Below, piece by piece: positions 21,417-21,441 of a stretch of DNA of 21,441 nucleotides. Source of the stretch: Prevotella sp. Lineage in GTDB: Bacteria; Bacillota; Clostridia; Oscillospirales; Ruminococcaceae. Under the pieces are notes generated by a model. It saw only the letters and a list, made by a program, of their open reading frames with translations, was not told the origin of the DNA and did no database searches. The DNA lies in contig JAMPIC010000033.1 in assembly GCA_023663025.1 (NCBI GenBank), forward strand, positions 1 through 21,441, written 5' to 3'. How positions within the stretch are numbered: position 1 is the first letter of the stretch; the number at the start of each line of letters is the position of its first letter. A program made the translations under genes and the position numbers.

Positions 21417-21441
21417 GAAGCAGGAATTAAACCAGCCCAAA

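Overview
This window reads as a chromosomal segment of a Gram-positive anaerobe of the class Clostridia, most like the Oscillospiraceae/Ruminococcus group. That placement is inferred from the gene families present: a YmfF/YmfH M16 pair, lgt and folD in one run, a rubrerythrin, a DUF3795 protein, and a paired TrkA-like couple next to an FtsA-like protein. Promoters are sigma-A type, ribosome sites are strong, and TTG and GTG starts are frequent. I cannot name a species. No rRNA, tRNA or CRISPR array was seen.

Layout. 1-2419 (minus strand): a tyrosine recombinase, then a WYL-domain regulator 17 bases behind it, then a small 14-cysteine DUF3795 protein bracketed by short direct repeats. 2579-7123 (plus): a compact operon of an inactive M16 peptidase homologue, its active HxxEH partner, prolipoprotein diacylglyceryl transferase (lgt, TTG start inside the stop of the previous gene) and folD. 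7138-10229: a 57-residue protein of unknown function with a near-consensus promoter, a membrane-anchored class B penicillin-binding protein whose ribosome site lies inside a hairpin, and a secreted protein with a wall-binding-like repeat, ended by a strong terminator. 10321-14215: one transcription unit with two RCK/TrkA-like NAD-binding proteins and an 816-residue FtsA-like actin ATPase that carries an AT-hook-like N-terminus and beta-grasp-like C-terminal sequence. 14341-18264: a MacB-type ABC ATPase and a 1056-residue FtsX-type permease with two long blocks of exact heptad repeats. 18293-18418: a structured element predicted to fold as a three-way junction between convergent genes. 18425-19018 (minus): rubrerythrin, driven by a perfect TTGACA-17-TATAAT promoter that has a 14-base palindrome in its spacer.

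19076-21441 differs: it is visibly richer in A+T and carries a MobV (Mob_Pre) relaxase with a candidate oriT upstream, a strong dyad downstream, and an unrecognised gene split across two frames. Both of these genes look frameshifted, which points either to a decaying mobilizable element or to sequence errors near a contig end.

How the genes work together: much of the resident segment concerns the cell envelope (Lgt lipidation, a transpeptidase, a wall-binding protein, an FtsA-like protein, an ABC/FtsX exporter-like pair), along with potassium-channel gating subunits and oxidative-stress defence. The features most worth a second look are the hairpin over the PBP start, the FtsA-like/beta-grasp fusion, the three-way-junction element, the rubrerythrin operator and the broken mobile-element genes.
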